A DNA stretch of 8,594 nt from positions 1 through 8,594 of the forward strand of contig DYQV01000095.1 in NCBI GenBank assembly GCA_020719105.1, written 5' to 3'. Below are positions 1 to 7,744 of the stretch, one piece after another. Each line of letters opens with the position of its first letter. The stretch's first letter is position 1. Under the pieces are notes generated by a model that was not told the origin of the DNA, did not search any database, and saw only the letters and a list, made by a program, of their open reading frames with translations. Position numbers and translations under genes: made by a program. The stretch comes from Rikenella microfusus (GTDB lineage Bacteria; Bacteroidota; Bacteroidia; Bacteroidales; SZUA-534).

Positions 1-143
1 CGCACATTCACACCTTTCGCTGTGCTCAGGTATGAATAAAGCGGGATAACTATTTTTACTAAATTAACCGAGTCAGTGAATTTGCAATTCATCTTCTTTC
101 AAAAATAAATTTAGGTAAAATAGCTATTTATTGTTCAATTTTA

Positions 144-151
144 TAAATTTG
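144..151 (+). promoter_or_regulatory. Candidate -7 promoter element for the caspase operon
   Basis: TAAATTTG is a perfect match to the Bacteroidota -7 consensus TAnnTTTG and lies 58 bp before the first start codon, a plausible leader length. The -33 partner (TTTG/TTG about 19-21 bp upstream) is poor: the best-placed trinucleotide is TAG at 121-123. A sigma-factor site with a weak -33 element is therefore the reading. Such 8-mers arise easily in AT-rich DNA, so confidence is moderate. Confidence 0.4.
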
Positions 152-209
152 TATAACCATTAATTTTCAGCCTGATAATGCGTTTCTTATAACCAAAAAT
201 AGCTGCCTC

Positions 210-2465
210 ATGAAAAAATATTTTTTGTTTTTTTTAGCTGCAACATTCCATTTTAATAGCATACAAGCACAAGACATTAACCAAAAATGGCTGGACGAAA
301 TTAATCAAGGGAAAAAGCTCTACAAATCAGGGAATTTTGATGATGCCCTAAAATATTTTCAAAAAGCCTCAACTATTGTCCCTTTTGACACAACCGCCTT
401 CGTATATATTGCTGATTGTGGACTAAAAGCAGGTAAATCGGATGAAGTAAAAAATGCGGCTGAAAAACTAATTCTACTGAAATACAATGTTCCTTTTTTA
501 TATGAAGTACAGGCTGCCTCGTTGCGGAGCATAGAAAAAAAACCTCAAGAGGCTTACCAAATTCTTCAAATAGGTTTGCAATTATTTCCGAATAATGCTG
601 GGTTGCTGTATGAGGAAATTTTGATTTTTTACGAAACAGGAAATTACGGCGATGCCCTCACAAAAGCCGATTCCTATATTCATAAATTTCCAACGAATCT
701 CGACGCGGCTAATTTATTGCTTGATATTGTTACCACTAAAAATCCGGACAACGAAAAAGCAGCAGTCTATTACGCTGAAATAAGGAAGAATTTTCCGAGC
801 AACGAAATGCTGCTAAAACAAGAGATTGACTTTTACCTCAGAACCGGTAACATAGATAAAGCTCAGGAGCAAATTGAAAAAATGCTCGTTACTTCACCCA
901 ACGATGCCAAATTATATTACAACTTAGGATTGATTTATTATCATAAAGGGGATTATCAAAAATCAATTGATGCCTGCGCTACCGCAATAAAAATAGACCC
1001 AAATTTTGTGGATGCCCACTTTAATATAGGAACTTTTTATTTTCTGATGGGTGTTGAGTATAACAAAGCTCTCAGTGAGATGAACCCATACCAGTTTACC
1101 ACACAAGGTAAAGAAGGTATTACCATGGCCTTAAACTATTTTGAAACCGCCAAACCTCATTTGCAGCAGGTATTAAAATTAAGACCCGAAGAATTGGATG
1201 CTTTTGAAGCACTCAATACCATTGCCGTATTGGAAAAAAACTTGCGCAGTTTACTTCCCCAGATTGAAGCCGCCGAAAAACCAGCTACACTTGCAGTTGT
1301 GGATACTCCAAAAGGTAACCCTCTGCTATTAATCAATAAACTCCGATTCGAATATACGAACAAACTAATTGGCTCACTACGGAAAGGTGACAAAGCGTTC
1401 ATTAAGTTTGAATTACAAAATGCGGGGAATGGCGATGCGCTGAATTTAGTGGTATTGGTTACTGAACCCATTGCGCTTCCGGGTATTACTTATGACAATA
1501 CGCTTAAAATAGATTCCCTGATTGCAGGCCAAACCAAAACCATTGAAATCCCGGTGAGTTATCTCGATAACAATCCGAATACCCGTGGAATAAAGAAAAT
1601 ATCCGATGCGCCAAACAAACTCCGAATCCTTATAAAAGAGCCTACTGGAAACAATTCCGATATGGCCGAAATTACCTTTAAAATTGATAGCGATCCAAAT
1701 TCCATGCTTTTAGATGAGGATTTTTGGGAAACAGCTACCATCGAATTCAATCCCGACCCTAAACCAATTAACTACTTATTGGTTATTGGGATAAACGATT
1801 ATATGAAATGGCCCAAACTGAATAATGCCGTTAAGGATTCCAGAGATATAAGGGACTTACTTACTTCGAGATACCAATTTTCGGAAAAGAATATTTATGA
1901 ACTGTACGATGCCAATGGTACCTATGAAAATATTAGGAATGAGCTGGTGAAAATAAAAAATACCTGCACCTTGCGCGACAATTTAATTATTTATTATGCC
2001 GGACATGGTAATTACGACGAAGAATGGGATAATGGTTATTGGATTCCGGTGGATGCTCCCGAGAATAATACAGGCAATTACATACAAACTTCAGTTATTT
2101 ACAATTACCTTACAAAGATTAATGCCAAACACATTGTATTAATTGCGGATGCCTGTTTCTCAGGGTCACTTTTTAAAACCAATGCCATTTCCTACTCCGA
2201 AAATGATGACAAGACTCCATCGCGTTGGGCATTTTCATCAGGTAATATTGAGGTGGTTGCCGATGGCCAAATTGGTGGGAATAGCCCTTTTGCCCAATCA
2301 CTAATGGAGGTACTTGCATCGAGCAGGAAAAACATTTCCATATCGCAATTGATACAAAATGTAAAATTCAGGGTCGAATCCGTTTCAGAACAAACTCCTA
2401 TTGGACGTCCCATGAAAATGGAGGAACATAAAGGGGGCGAATTTATATTTTATTTAAAAAAATAG
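210..2465 (+). CDS. Exported TPR-repeat caspase-like (family C14) protein
   Basis: This 751-residue protein is predicted to be exported and to act as a cysteine protease of the caspase/metacaspase clan. Residues 1-20 form a signal peptide (MKKYFLFFLAA..., cleavage near SIQA/QD). Residues about 25-340 are tetratricopeptide-like helices; the clearest repeat is 232-265 (LYYNLGLIYYHKGDYQKSID). Residues about 375-495 are predicted to be a beta-sandwich spacer. The C14 domain spans about 520-745. It begins with YLLVIGINDY, carries the catalytic His599 in YYAGHG and the nucleophile Cys649 in ADACFSG, and has the downstream family signature SRWAFSSG...SPFAQSL at about 671-698. Both dyad residues are present at the normal spacing of 50 residues, so it should be catalytically competent. 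Asp543 and Asp647 match metacaspase S1-pocket acids, suggesting cleavage after Arg/Lys (inference). The start is chosen because the signal peptide begins there. It is the first gene of a four-gene operon. The substrate is unknown. Confidence 0.9.
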   Translation: MKKYFLFFLAATFHFNSIQAQDINQKWLDEINQGKKLYKSGNFDDALKYFQKASTIVPFDTTAFVYIADCGLKAGKSDEVKNAAEKLILLKYNVPFLYEVQAASLRSIEKKPQEAYQILQIGLQLFPNNAGLLYEEILIFYETGNYGDALTKADSYIHKFPTNLDAANLLLDIVTTKNPDNEKAAVYYAEIRKNFPSNEMLLKQEIDFYLRTGNIDKAQEQIEKMLVTSPNDAKLYYNLGLIYYHKGDYQKSIDACATAIKIDPNFVDAHFNIGTFYFLMGVEYNKALSEMNPYQFTTQGKEGITMALNYFETAKPHLQQVLKLRPEELDAFEALNTIAVLEKNLRSLLPQIEAAEKPATLAVVDTPKGNPLLLINKLRFEYTNKLIGSLRKGDKAFIKFELQNAGNGDALNLVVLVTEPIALPGITYDNTLKIDSLIAGQTKTIEIPVSYLDNNPNTRGIKKISDAPNKLRILIKEPTGNNSDMAEITFKIDSDPNSMLLDEDFWETATIEFNPDPKPINYLLVIGINDYMKWPKLNNAVKDSRDIRDLLTSRYQFSEKNIYELYDANGTYENIRNELVKIKNTCTLRDNLIIYYAGHGNYDEEWDNGYWIPVDAPENNTGNYIQTSVIYNYLTKINAKHIVLIADACFSGSLFKTNAISYSENDDKTPSRWAFSSGNIEVVADGQIGGNSPFAQSLMEVLASSRKNISISQLIQNVKFRVESVSEQTPIGRPMKMEEHKGGEFIFYLKK

Positions 2466-2491
2466 TTAACCGTTCCTAATCTAATTCTTGT

Positions 2492-3322
2492 ATGAAGCTT
2501 TTAATAATACTAACCTTAGTTGCTTTTTCCTCATGGGTTGAAGCACAAAATAACTACCGGGTTTTAAAAACCGAAGGCTGCATTGGAATCCAGAAAGCAG
2601 AAAATTGCTTAACAAAAAACAGTCAAATCGGTGCTAAGGATAGTATCTGTTTTCACCAAATTAAAGACTTTGCCGTTTTAATGGATGATAAAGGCGGATG
2701 GTTTACCCTAAAATTACTGGATACCACCGGGTTTTTACCAGAGAAAATATCCTGGAAAAAAGTTTCTGAAATAATAAGCCCCAACGTGGTTGACACCAAT
2801 AAATTAGCAACCCGCGGAACCGCTTCAATAGGAGTTTCTATAAAAGAGCTCTTCGGGCGGAAACGGTTTACCGTAATAGGCGATGAAGCACGACTTAACG
2901 TTAATTCCAGGGAATTTGCCCTAAGCAAGGATAAGTTTTTTGTGTTTGAATACACCCTCGACACCTTTAAAATTGCCAAAAGGCTTGGTTTTCGGGAACA
3001 AGTTGTCCGTATTCAAAAAAATAACCTGACTGAATTAAATGGATCCAATTTCAACCAATCAAAGATTGAGAATGTCCATCTGTATTATTATGAACCTCAA
3101 TCGAAAAATGCGGAACTTATCACAAACTTTGATCTGTTGTTTGTAACTACCGAAAATCTTTATGCTGAATTTGATGAGGTTTATAACTATCTTCCCGAAA
3201 AAAATAATCAAAAAACTTATTCCGCTTTGGAACACTTTTTTAACACCTGTTACGGAATTACAGAACCCAAAATGCTAAAAAATACTATTGAAAATTACAT
3301 TGAAAAAAAATCGAACCAATAA
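2492..3322 (+). CDS. Small exported protein of unknown function
   Basis: I do not recognise a named family. The 276-residue product starts with a clear signal peptide (MKLLIILTLVAFSSWVEA, cleavage before QN), so it is periplasmic or outer-membrane-associated. Residues about 20-95 alternate short hydrophobic stretches and turns (YRVLKTEGCIGI...; AVLMDDKGGWFTLKLL). This resembles the small beta-domain, FecR-like in flavour, often found next to caspase or TPR genes in Bacteroidota; that likeness is from memory and weak. Residues about 110-276 are mixed helix and strand (VHLYYYEPQ, FDLLFVTTENLYAEFDEVYNYL). Cys30, Cys39 and Cys53 lie close together and, with Cys253, could form disulfides after export. 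The gene lies 26 bp after the caspase gene and 21 bp before the OmpA-like gene, so it is surely co-transcribed with them. A partner, adaptor or inhibitor of the caspase protein are all possible; nothing in the sequence decides between them. Confidence 0.8.
   Translation: MKLLIILTLVAFSSWVEAQNNYRVLKTEGCIGIQKAENCLTKNSQIGAKDSICFHQIKDFAVLMDDKGGWFTLKLLDTTGFLPEKISWKKVSEIISPNVVDTNKLATRGTASIGVSIKELFGRKRFTVIGDEARLNVNSREFALSKDKFFVFEYTLDTFKIAKRLGFREQVVRIQKNNLTELNGSNFNQSKIENVHLYYYEPQSKNAELITNFDLLFVTTENLYAEFDEVYNYLPEKNNQKTYSALEHFFNTCYGITEPKMLKNTIENYIEKKSNQ
2795..2810 (+). repeat. 16-bp direct repeat, copy 1
   Basis: ACCAATAAATTAGCAA occurs here inside the second operon gene and again at 3315-3330. The copies are identical over 16 bp and 520 bp apart. 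Here it encodes part of DTNKLAT. It may be chance or the trace of a short duplication; no function is evident. Confidence 0.5.
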
Positions 3323-3330
3323 ATTAGCAA
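3315..3330 (+). repeat. 16-bp direct repeat, copy 2, spanning a stop codon
   Basis: This is the second copy of ACCAATAAATTAGCAA. It covers the end and TAA stop (3320-3322) of the second operon gene and the first bases of the 21-bp spacer before the next gene. The copy at 2795-2810 is read in another phase relative to its gene, so shared protein sequence does not explain the identity. Confidence 0.5.
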
Positions 3331-3343
3331 TCAATCGAACCAC

Positions 3344-5416
3344 ATGAAGAATATGACCCATACCCTAATTAAAAGAACACTCATTTTTTTAATTTGCCTC
3401 AGTTTTGGATTTTTAACCGCTTATTCTCAGGAAACTTTTACATCAAAACCACTGGTGGGTTGGCAAAATATTAAAAGTTTTACTTTTAATAACGACCAAA
3501 CCCTGGCTGTATTCGAAATGGTGTTAGCGGAAAAATCCATGCTTTTTGTTTCCCGGTTTGTCGAAGGAAAATGGTCCGATGTGGTTCTTATTCCTGAAAT
3601 AAACGACTATTTAGGAGGCTCTGTTATTGTTGGATGCCCATTTTTTGATTACACCGGAAAGACACTTTACTTCAATGCAAATTATTCCGATTCAAAAGGG
3701 GGTTTAGATATTTATTATAGCCGATGGGATGGTAAAAAATGGGAGAATCCAAAAAATATGGGAGAACCGGTAAATTCAAGCTTAAACGAAGAATCACCAA
3801 GCATTACGGCATCGGGCGATAAACTCTTTTTTACGCGAAATATTCTGGTATCGAAAATAAAACGCGATGCCAAAGAACTTGGTTGTAAAAGTATTTTCTA
3901 TTCCATAAATAATGCAAATAATGTCTGGGAAACTCCCATTTCAATGGCTGAACCCATTAACATTAACTGCGAAGCAACTCCGTATATTGCTCCCGACGGA
4001 AAAACACTCTACTTTGCCTCCATCCGTAACGATGCCGAAAGCTTTGATGTGTATTTTACACGCGAGATAATGAAAAATAGTTGGCTAATACCTATCCCAT
4101 GCCCCGGAACTGTAAGTGATAACGATGATTATGATCCGGAATTTCATAACGGTACTATTTACCATCTCAGCTCCTTTATTAAAAAAAGTGTATTTAACGG
4201 ATTACTTTACACCAATTCCTTGCCTGATGATATGAAACCCATTGAGGTGATTGAAATTGGAGGAAAAATATCGGACCTGAATGGAAAACCAATAAAAGCC
4301 AATTTATTTGTTCATAACCCGGTTACTTCAGAACTCTTAGGCCGCTATACCTCCGATTCTCTTACCGGAGAATACAACCTCCCGTTACTTCCAAAAATGT
4401 CGTACCTGATAAATGTTCGGAAGGAATCCTTTTCTTTTGCCTCTTTTTTTAAAGATTTTTCAACCAACAGCTTAACAGATACTGCCTCTAAGAATGTTAG
4501 CTTGTTTAATACCGTAAAACTAACCTTAGTGGTTTTTGACAGTGAAATATTTAAGCCACTCAGTGCCACTGTTAGAATATCAAACAATGCCAACAGCAAA
4601 GTAATGAACGTGAAAACGGTAAATTCAGATCCTGGGCGTTACGTTTTGGAACTACCCATTGGAATAAATTATAAAATAAGCGCCAGTTCCGAAGGGTTTG
4701 AACCCGGTGAATTTGATTTTTCTTTAATCGATGACATTATTTTTTCCGATTTTGAACGCAATCTGCCACTGGTGCCCAAAAAACAAGAATTTGTAATTAA
4801 TGTCAGTGATTTTGAAACGCAGGCAGATGTGGCTGCTGAGATTGTAATTTATAACCTCACCCGCGATGAAACCATTGTGGTAACTGCTGAAGATATTGTT
4901 TCGGGAAAAGCAACGGTTATGCTTCGGGAGGGAGATAAATACGAGTTCAACATTAATGGTCCCAAAGGTTATTCCTTTTTTAATAGCACGGTTGACCTTA
5001 AATCGGAAACTGAAAAGAGAAGTTTGGATGTTGAATTAAAACCACTCAATGCAAAAACCTCCATAACCCTCAACAACATTACTTTTGAACCGAATTCGGC
5101 CGATCTGAATGAGCAGTCGTTTGCTGAATTAAACCGGGTGGTACTGCTAATTCACGACAATCCAAGTATTGTGGTTGAAATATCGGCCCATACCGATGAT
5201 TTGGGTTCCGATAACTACAATCTAAAATTATCGGAACGCAGGGCGGAATCGGTAGTAAACTATTTAGTTGAAAAAGGGGTTCCAGTTGCACGCCTAGTTC
5301 CCAAAGGGTATGGCGAAAGTATGCCATTAGCTCCTAACGATACCGAAGAAAACAAGAAAATTAACCGTCGGGTTGAATTTAAAATTGTTGGTTTTACCGA
5401 CGAAACAACCAAATAA
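3344..5416 (+). CDS. Exported PD40 / carboxypeptidase-regulatory-like / OmpA C-terminal protein (PorE-like layout)
   Basis: This 690-residue protein is predicted to reside in the periplasm and bind peptidoglycan. Residues 1-29 are a signal peptide (LIFLICLSFGFLTAYSQ); Cys18 is not in a lipobox. Residues about 40-295 carry WD40-like PD40 beta-propeller repeats, seen in DYTGKTLYF (102-110) with GGLDIYYS, and in APDGKTLYFAS (216-226) with FDVYFTR. A carboxypeptidase-regulatory-like beta domain starts at about 304 (IGGKISDLNGKPIKA). Two similar beta-sandwich segments follow at about 390-475 and 482-568. The OmpA C-terminal domain spans about 575-685. Its diaminopimelate-binding Asp618 and Arg633 sit in HTDDLG...LSERRA, and the domain ends with NRRVEF. 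The order propeller-CRD-OmpA is that of PorE, a type 9 secretion component, but without PorE's N-terminal TPR domain. It is third in the operon, 13 bp before the real start of the next gene. Met4 at 3353 is a possible alternative start. Confidence 0.9.
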   Translation: MKNMTHTLIKRTLIFLICLSFGFLTAYSQETFTSKPLVGWQNIKSFTFNNDQTLAVFEMVLAEKSMLFVSRFVEGKWSDVVLIPEINDYLGGSVIVGCPFFDYTGKTLYFNANYSDSKGGLDIYYSRWDGKKWENPKNMGEPVNSSLNEESPSITASGDKLFFTRNILVSKIKRDAKELGCKSIFYSINNANNVWETPISMAEPININCEATPYIAPDGKTLYFASIRNDAESFDVYFTREIMKNSWLIPIPCPGTVSDNDDYDPEFHNGTIYHLSSFIKKSVFNGLLYTNSLPDDMKPIEVIEIGGKISDLNGKPIKANLFVHNPVTSELLGRYTSDSLTGEYNLPLLPKMSYLINVRKESFSFASFFKDFSTNSLTDTASKNVSLFNTVKLTLVVFDSEIFKPLSATVRISNNANSKVMNVKTVNSDPGRYVLELPIGINYKISASSEGFEPGEFDFSLIDDIIFSDFERNLPLVPKKQEFVINVSDFETQADVAAEIVIYNLTRDETIVVTAEDIVSGKATVMLREGDKYEFNINGPKGYSFFNSTVDLKSETEKRSLDVELKPLNAKTSITLNNITFEPNSADLNEQSFAELNRVVLLIHDNPSIVVEISAHTDDLGSDNYNLKLSERRAESVVNYLVEKGVPVARLVPKGYGESMPLAPNDTEENKKINRRVEFKIVGFTDETTK

Positions 5417-5429
5417 AAACAGAATACAA

Positions 5430-7601
5430 ATGAAAATATCGATACAAATAGCCGCTTGGATCATTATGCTAACTTTTGCTTTAAGTGTTAAGGCACAACC
5501 CTTGGATTATGATGATTATTACAAAACTATGGCTACCCAATCGGACGAAAATTGTTACAACAAGTTAATGATCTATCAAAAAAGCGATCCGTTTTTTGCA
5601 AATATTTATGTGCAATTGGGTGAATTATCCTACCACCTGTTGCATAAAACCGATCCACTCCGAGATTTTGAGAATGCCATGTATTGGTCACGTACGGGCC
5701 TTTTAAACTTACAAGTATACACTCATTATGTAAAGGAAAATGAAGCCCGCAGTAATCGCGACTTTTATATGAATTTGCCCATTGAAAAAAAAGAAGCCAG
5801 AATAACTAACCTGGATATTCAGAATTTTGTCGAAAAAAGAGTACGACAAATTGAATCATACCGCGATTCTGTGATTCTGGTATATCGAAATCTGGAACGG
5901 TCAAAAGAATTATACAACTCCTGCATCAGCTTGTACCACCAAATTAATAATCGCCACAATAACCTGAATGAAACGCTACTGAAGAGCGATATTACCCTTT
6001 TTAAAGAGCTAAATCAGCTAAAATCAAATTTCGATTCCACCTTGGTTTATTTTAATCGGTATCTTGAACTAATAAAAAAATTTCCTGTAAAAGATTATAA
6101 CCAACAATACACCCTTAAACCAATAAAAACATTTCGTCTCGATGGGTTAACCAATTCAAATTTTCTGGATAATTCATTTCAGATTTGGAATTATGGCCTT
6201 TGGGTGGATGAGTTCAATGCCCTTTATGATAACGACATACAAAAATTAAGGCAAGAAATTGAAACCATAGACAAAAACTTTATAAGCTTTGAGAATAAAG
6301 CCGTAAACCATTTAATAAAACCGGCAGACGCTTCAAAACCAATTTTTGATGAGAAATTCCTGTACATGCTCGGAAAATACGACAACAACAGTTTGGTGCG
6401 CGACTTATTTACCTATAAATGGAAAAAGCAGCAATTTTTAGCCCAATGGTTAGATGAACAGAACAGTGCTACCGATACAATCAAAGGAGTAATGATGCGT
6501 AAGGCCCGGTATTATTCCAGTTTGGTTGATGCAAAAACAAATGCCGATAGCGCACTCTTACAGTTTAAATCCTCCATTTCCAATGCGAAAATTAATCGGT
6601 TCTCATCATTCTTTCATAGCTATGAAGGGGAATCGGGGTTGACTCGTTTTTGTGATCAACAAAAAGATACTTTATTCCAATTATTGAACGGATCGTTTGA
6701 AAATTTGAAAAATTATATTGCCTTCGATACCCAAAATCCGATGAGTGTATTTGCCTCTTATGGAAAAGATACCATCCCCATCTTTAAAGCACCGTTTAAT
6801 TACAAAGGCAATTACAAGACCAGTAATTTTGTAAAAACTTCAAACAACTCAAATTATATAACCGGACAGGAATTGATAAAAGGCAGTATGGCTCCTTTTA
6901 TATCATACGCTGATAAAACGGGAAAAACAAAATGGTTGAAAAAGATAGAAAAGCCAATTAAACCCGATTCCGTAAATTACTTTATCGATTCGAAAGTTTA
7001 CAGTACTAATTCCGGTTGCTTTGTGGTGTACACTCATAAAAAAACCACACTAATTAATACCGTTGTGCGGTTTGATTCCATCGGGAATGAAATGTCCCGG
7101 TTTAGCATTCCGGTTAGCTTGTTTCCTGTTTATTTCGACTTTGACGATATTAACCAAAAATACCTAATGGCATTTAAAGGCCAGGATACTACGCAACTTT
7201 CTCAATTAGAACCGTTAACTGTTAGTTCCATTGATTCAGCCGGAACTACTCTTTGGAGTGCGTCATTTGAGCTGAACGGAGCCTTAGCTAATATTGTGCG
7301 AACCGATAACAATTTCCTGATTTTTGCCAACTATCGGGCATGCAACATTTCTGGCAACATAATAGTTCCCAATCAAACGGAAATTCAATGGGGTAGCGTA
7401 ATAGTTACTGTCAGTGAATCAGGAATAATTAAAAACTTTTTTACCATAAATAAAAAACAATCATTCCACATTTCACATATTCTTAAGCTTTCCAGCAATT
7501 CTATATGTCTAATTGGCTTTAAAAAGGCTCCAAATGCAACTAGTGGCAACTTATTTTTTTCGCTGATGCAACCTAACGGAAAAGTCGTTTTTACTAATTA
7601 A
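5430..7601 (+). CDS. Large exported protein of unknown function
   Basis: I recognise no family. The frame is open from a TTG at 5373 inside the preceding gene, but the ATG at 5430 is preferred. It begins a classic signal peptide (MKISIQIAAWIIMLTFALSV, cleavage after KA near residue 22) and leaves a 13-bp gap after the upstream stop, giving 723 residues. Residues about 35-330 are helical and highly charged: a TPR-like pair of helices at about 55-100 (FFANIYVQLGELSYHLLHK), then coiled-coil-like stretches at about 120-215 and 265-290. Residues about 440-723 are rich in predicted beta strands separated by Asp/Gly turns (FISYADKTGKTKWLKK; CFVVYTHKKTTLINTVVRFD; LWSASFELNG), consistent with a beta-propeller of degenerate repeats. 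No catalytic motif, lipobox or type 9 sorting domain is visible. As last gene of the operon it probably acts with the caspase and OmpA-like proteins as scaffold or sensor (inference). Confidence 0.8.
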   Translation: MKISIQIAAWIIMLTFALSVKAQPLDYDDYYKTMATQSDENCYNKLMIYQKSDPFFANIYVQLGELSYHLLHKTDPLRDFENAMYWSRTGLLNLQVYTHYVKENEARSNRDFYMNLPIEKKEARITNLDIQNFVEKRVRQIESYRDSVILVYRNLERSKELYNSCISLYHQINNRHNNLNETLLKSDITLFKELNQLKSNFDSTLVYFNRYLELIKKFPVKDYNQQYTLKPIKTFRLDGLTNSNFLDNSFQIWNYGLWVDEFNALYDNDIQKLRQEIETIDKNFISFENKAVNHLIKPADASKPIFDEKFLYMLGKYDNNSLVRDLFTYKWKKQQFLAQWLDEQNSATDTIKGVMMRKARYYSSLVDAKTNADSALLQFKSSISNAKINRFSSFFHSYEGESGLTRFCDQQKDTLFQLLNGSFENLKNYIAFDTQNPMSVFASYGKDTIPIFKAPFNYKGNYKTSNFVKTSNNSNYITGQELIKGSMAPFISYADKTGKTKWLKKIEKPIKPDSVNYFIDSKVYSTNSGCFVVYTHKKTTLINTVVRFDSIGNEMSRFSIPVSLFPVYFDFDDINQKYLMAFKGQDTTQLSQLEPLTVSSIDSAGTTLWSASFELNGALANIVRTDNNFLIFANYRACNISGNIIVPNQTEIQWGSVIVTVSESGIIKNFFTINKKQSFHISHILKLSSNSICLIGFKKAPNATSGNLFFSLMQPNGKVVFTN

Positions 7602-7692
7602 GAATTCAACTAACATAAAAACAAACGTATGTGTTTCATAACCAAACCATCGACAATTTTATTACAATTTTTATAACAAAAAGAAAAATTAC

Positions 7693-7724
7693 TTCGGTCT
7701 GAACTTAAAAAAAACTTACTTTAG
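7693..7724 (+). promoter_or_regulatory. Candidate promoter for the deoxynucleoside kinase gene
   Basis: TACTTTAG at 7717-7724 matches TAnnTTTG at five of six fixed positions. TTCG at 7693-7696 is a one-mismatch TTTG -33 element with a 20-bp spacer, the usual Bacteroidota distance. The -7 element ends 20 bp before the ATG, allowing a very short leader. The 143-bp gap after the operon, with no convincing terminator, supports separate transcription, although read-through from the operon is possible. Confidence 0.4.
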
Positions 7725-7744
7725 TGAATATAAAAACATAGATT

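Noticed and set aside
13..30. CCTTTCGCTGTGCTCAGG, which resembles the dispersed intergenic motif CCTTCGACTNCGCTCAGG seen in many genomes
   Set aside because: Only one diverged copy is in the window, with no inverted partner, so a repeat family cannot be shown.
1..92. Minus-strand frame starting ATG at 92 and open to the left edge (about 30 codons, MNCKFTDSVNLVKIVIPLYS...)
   Set aside because: No recognisable family, too short to judge, and the start would sit only 7 bp after a candidate -7 element. Kept as unproven.
1157..1471. Minus-strand open frame of 104 codons inside the caspase gene, and similar antisense frames elsewhere
   Set aside because: They lie fully antisense to well-supported genes, are low in complexity and resemble no protein.
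5373..5429. TTG-initiated extension of the fourth operon gene, overlapping the OmpA-like gene by 44 bp
   Set aside because: It would place 19 charged and polar residues before a clear signal peptide; the ATG at 5430 gives a normal N-terminus and a 13-bp gap.
7626..7639. Hairpin AAACG/TGTTT after the operon as a terminator
   Set aside because: The stem is about 5 bp, AT-rich with a wobble pair, and no T-tract follows.
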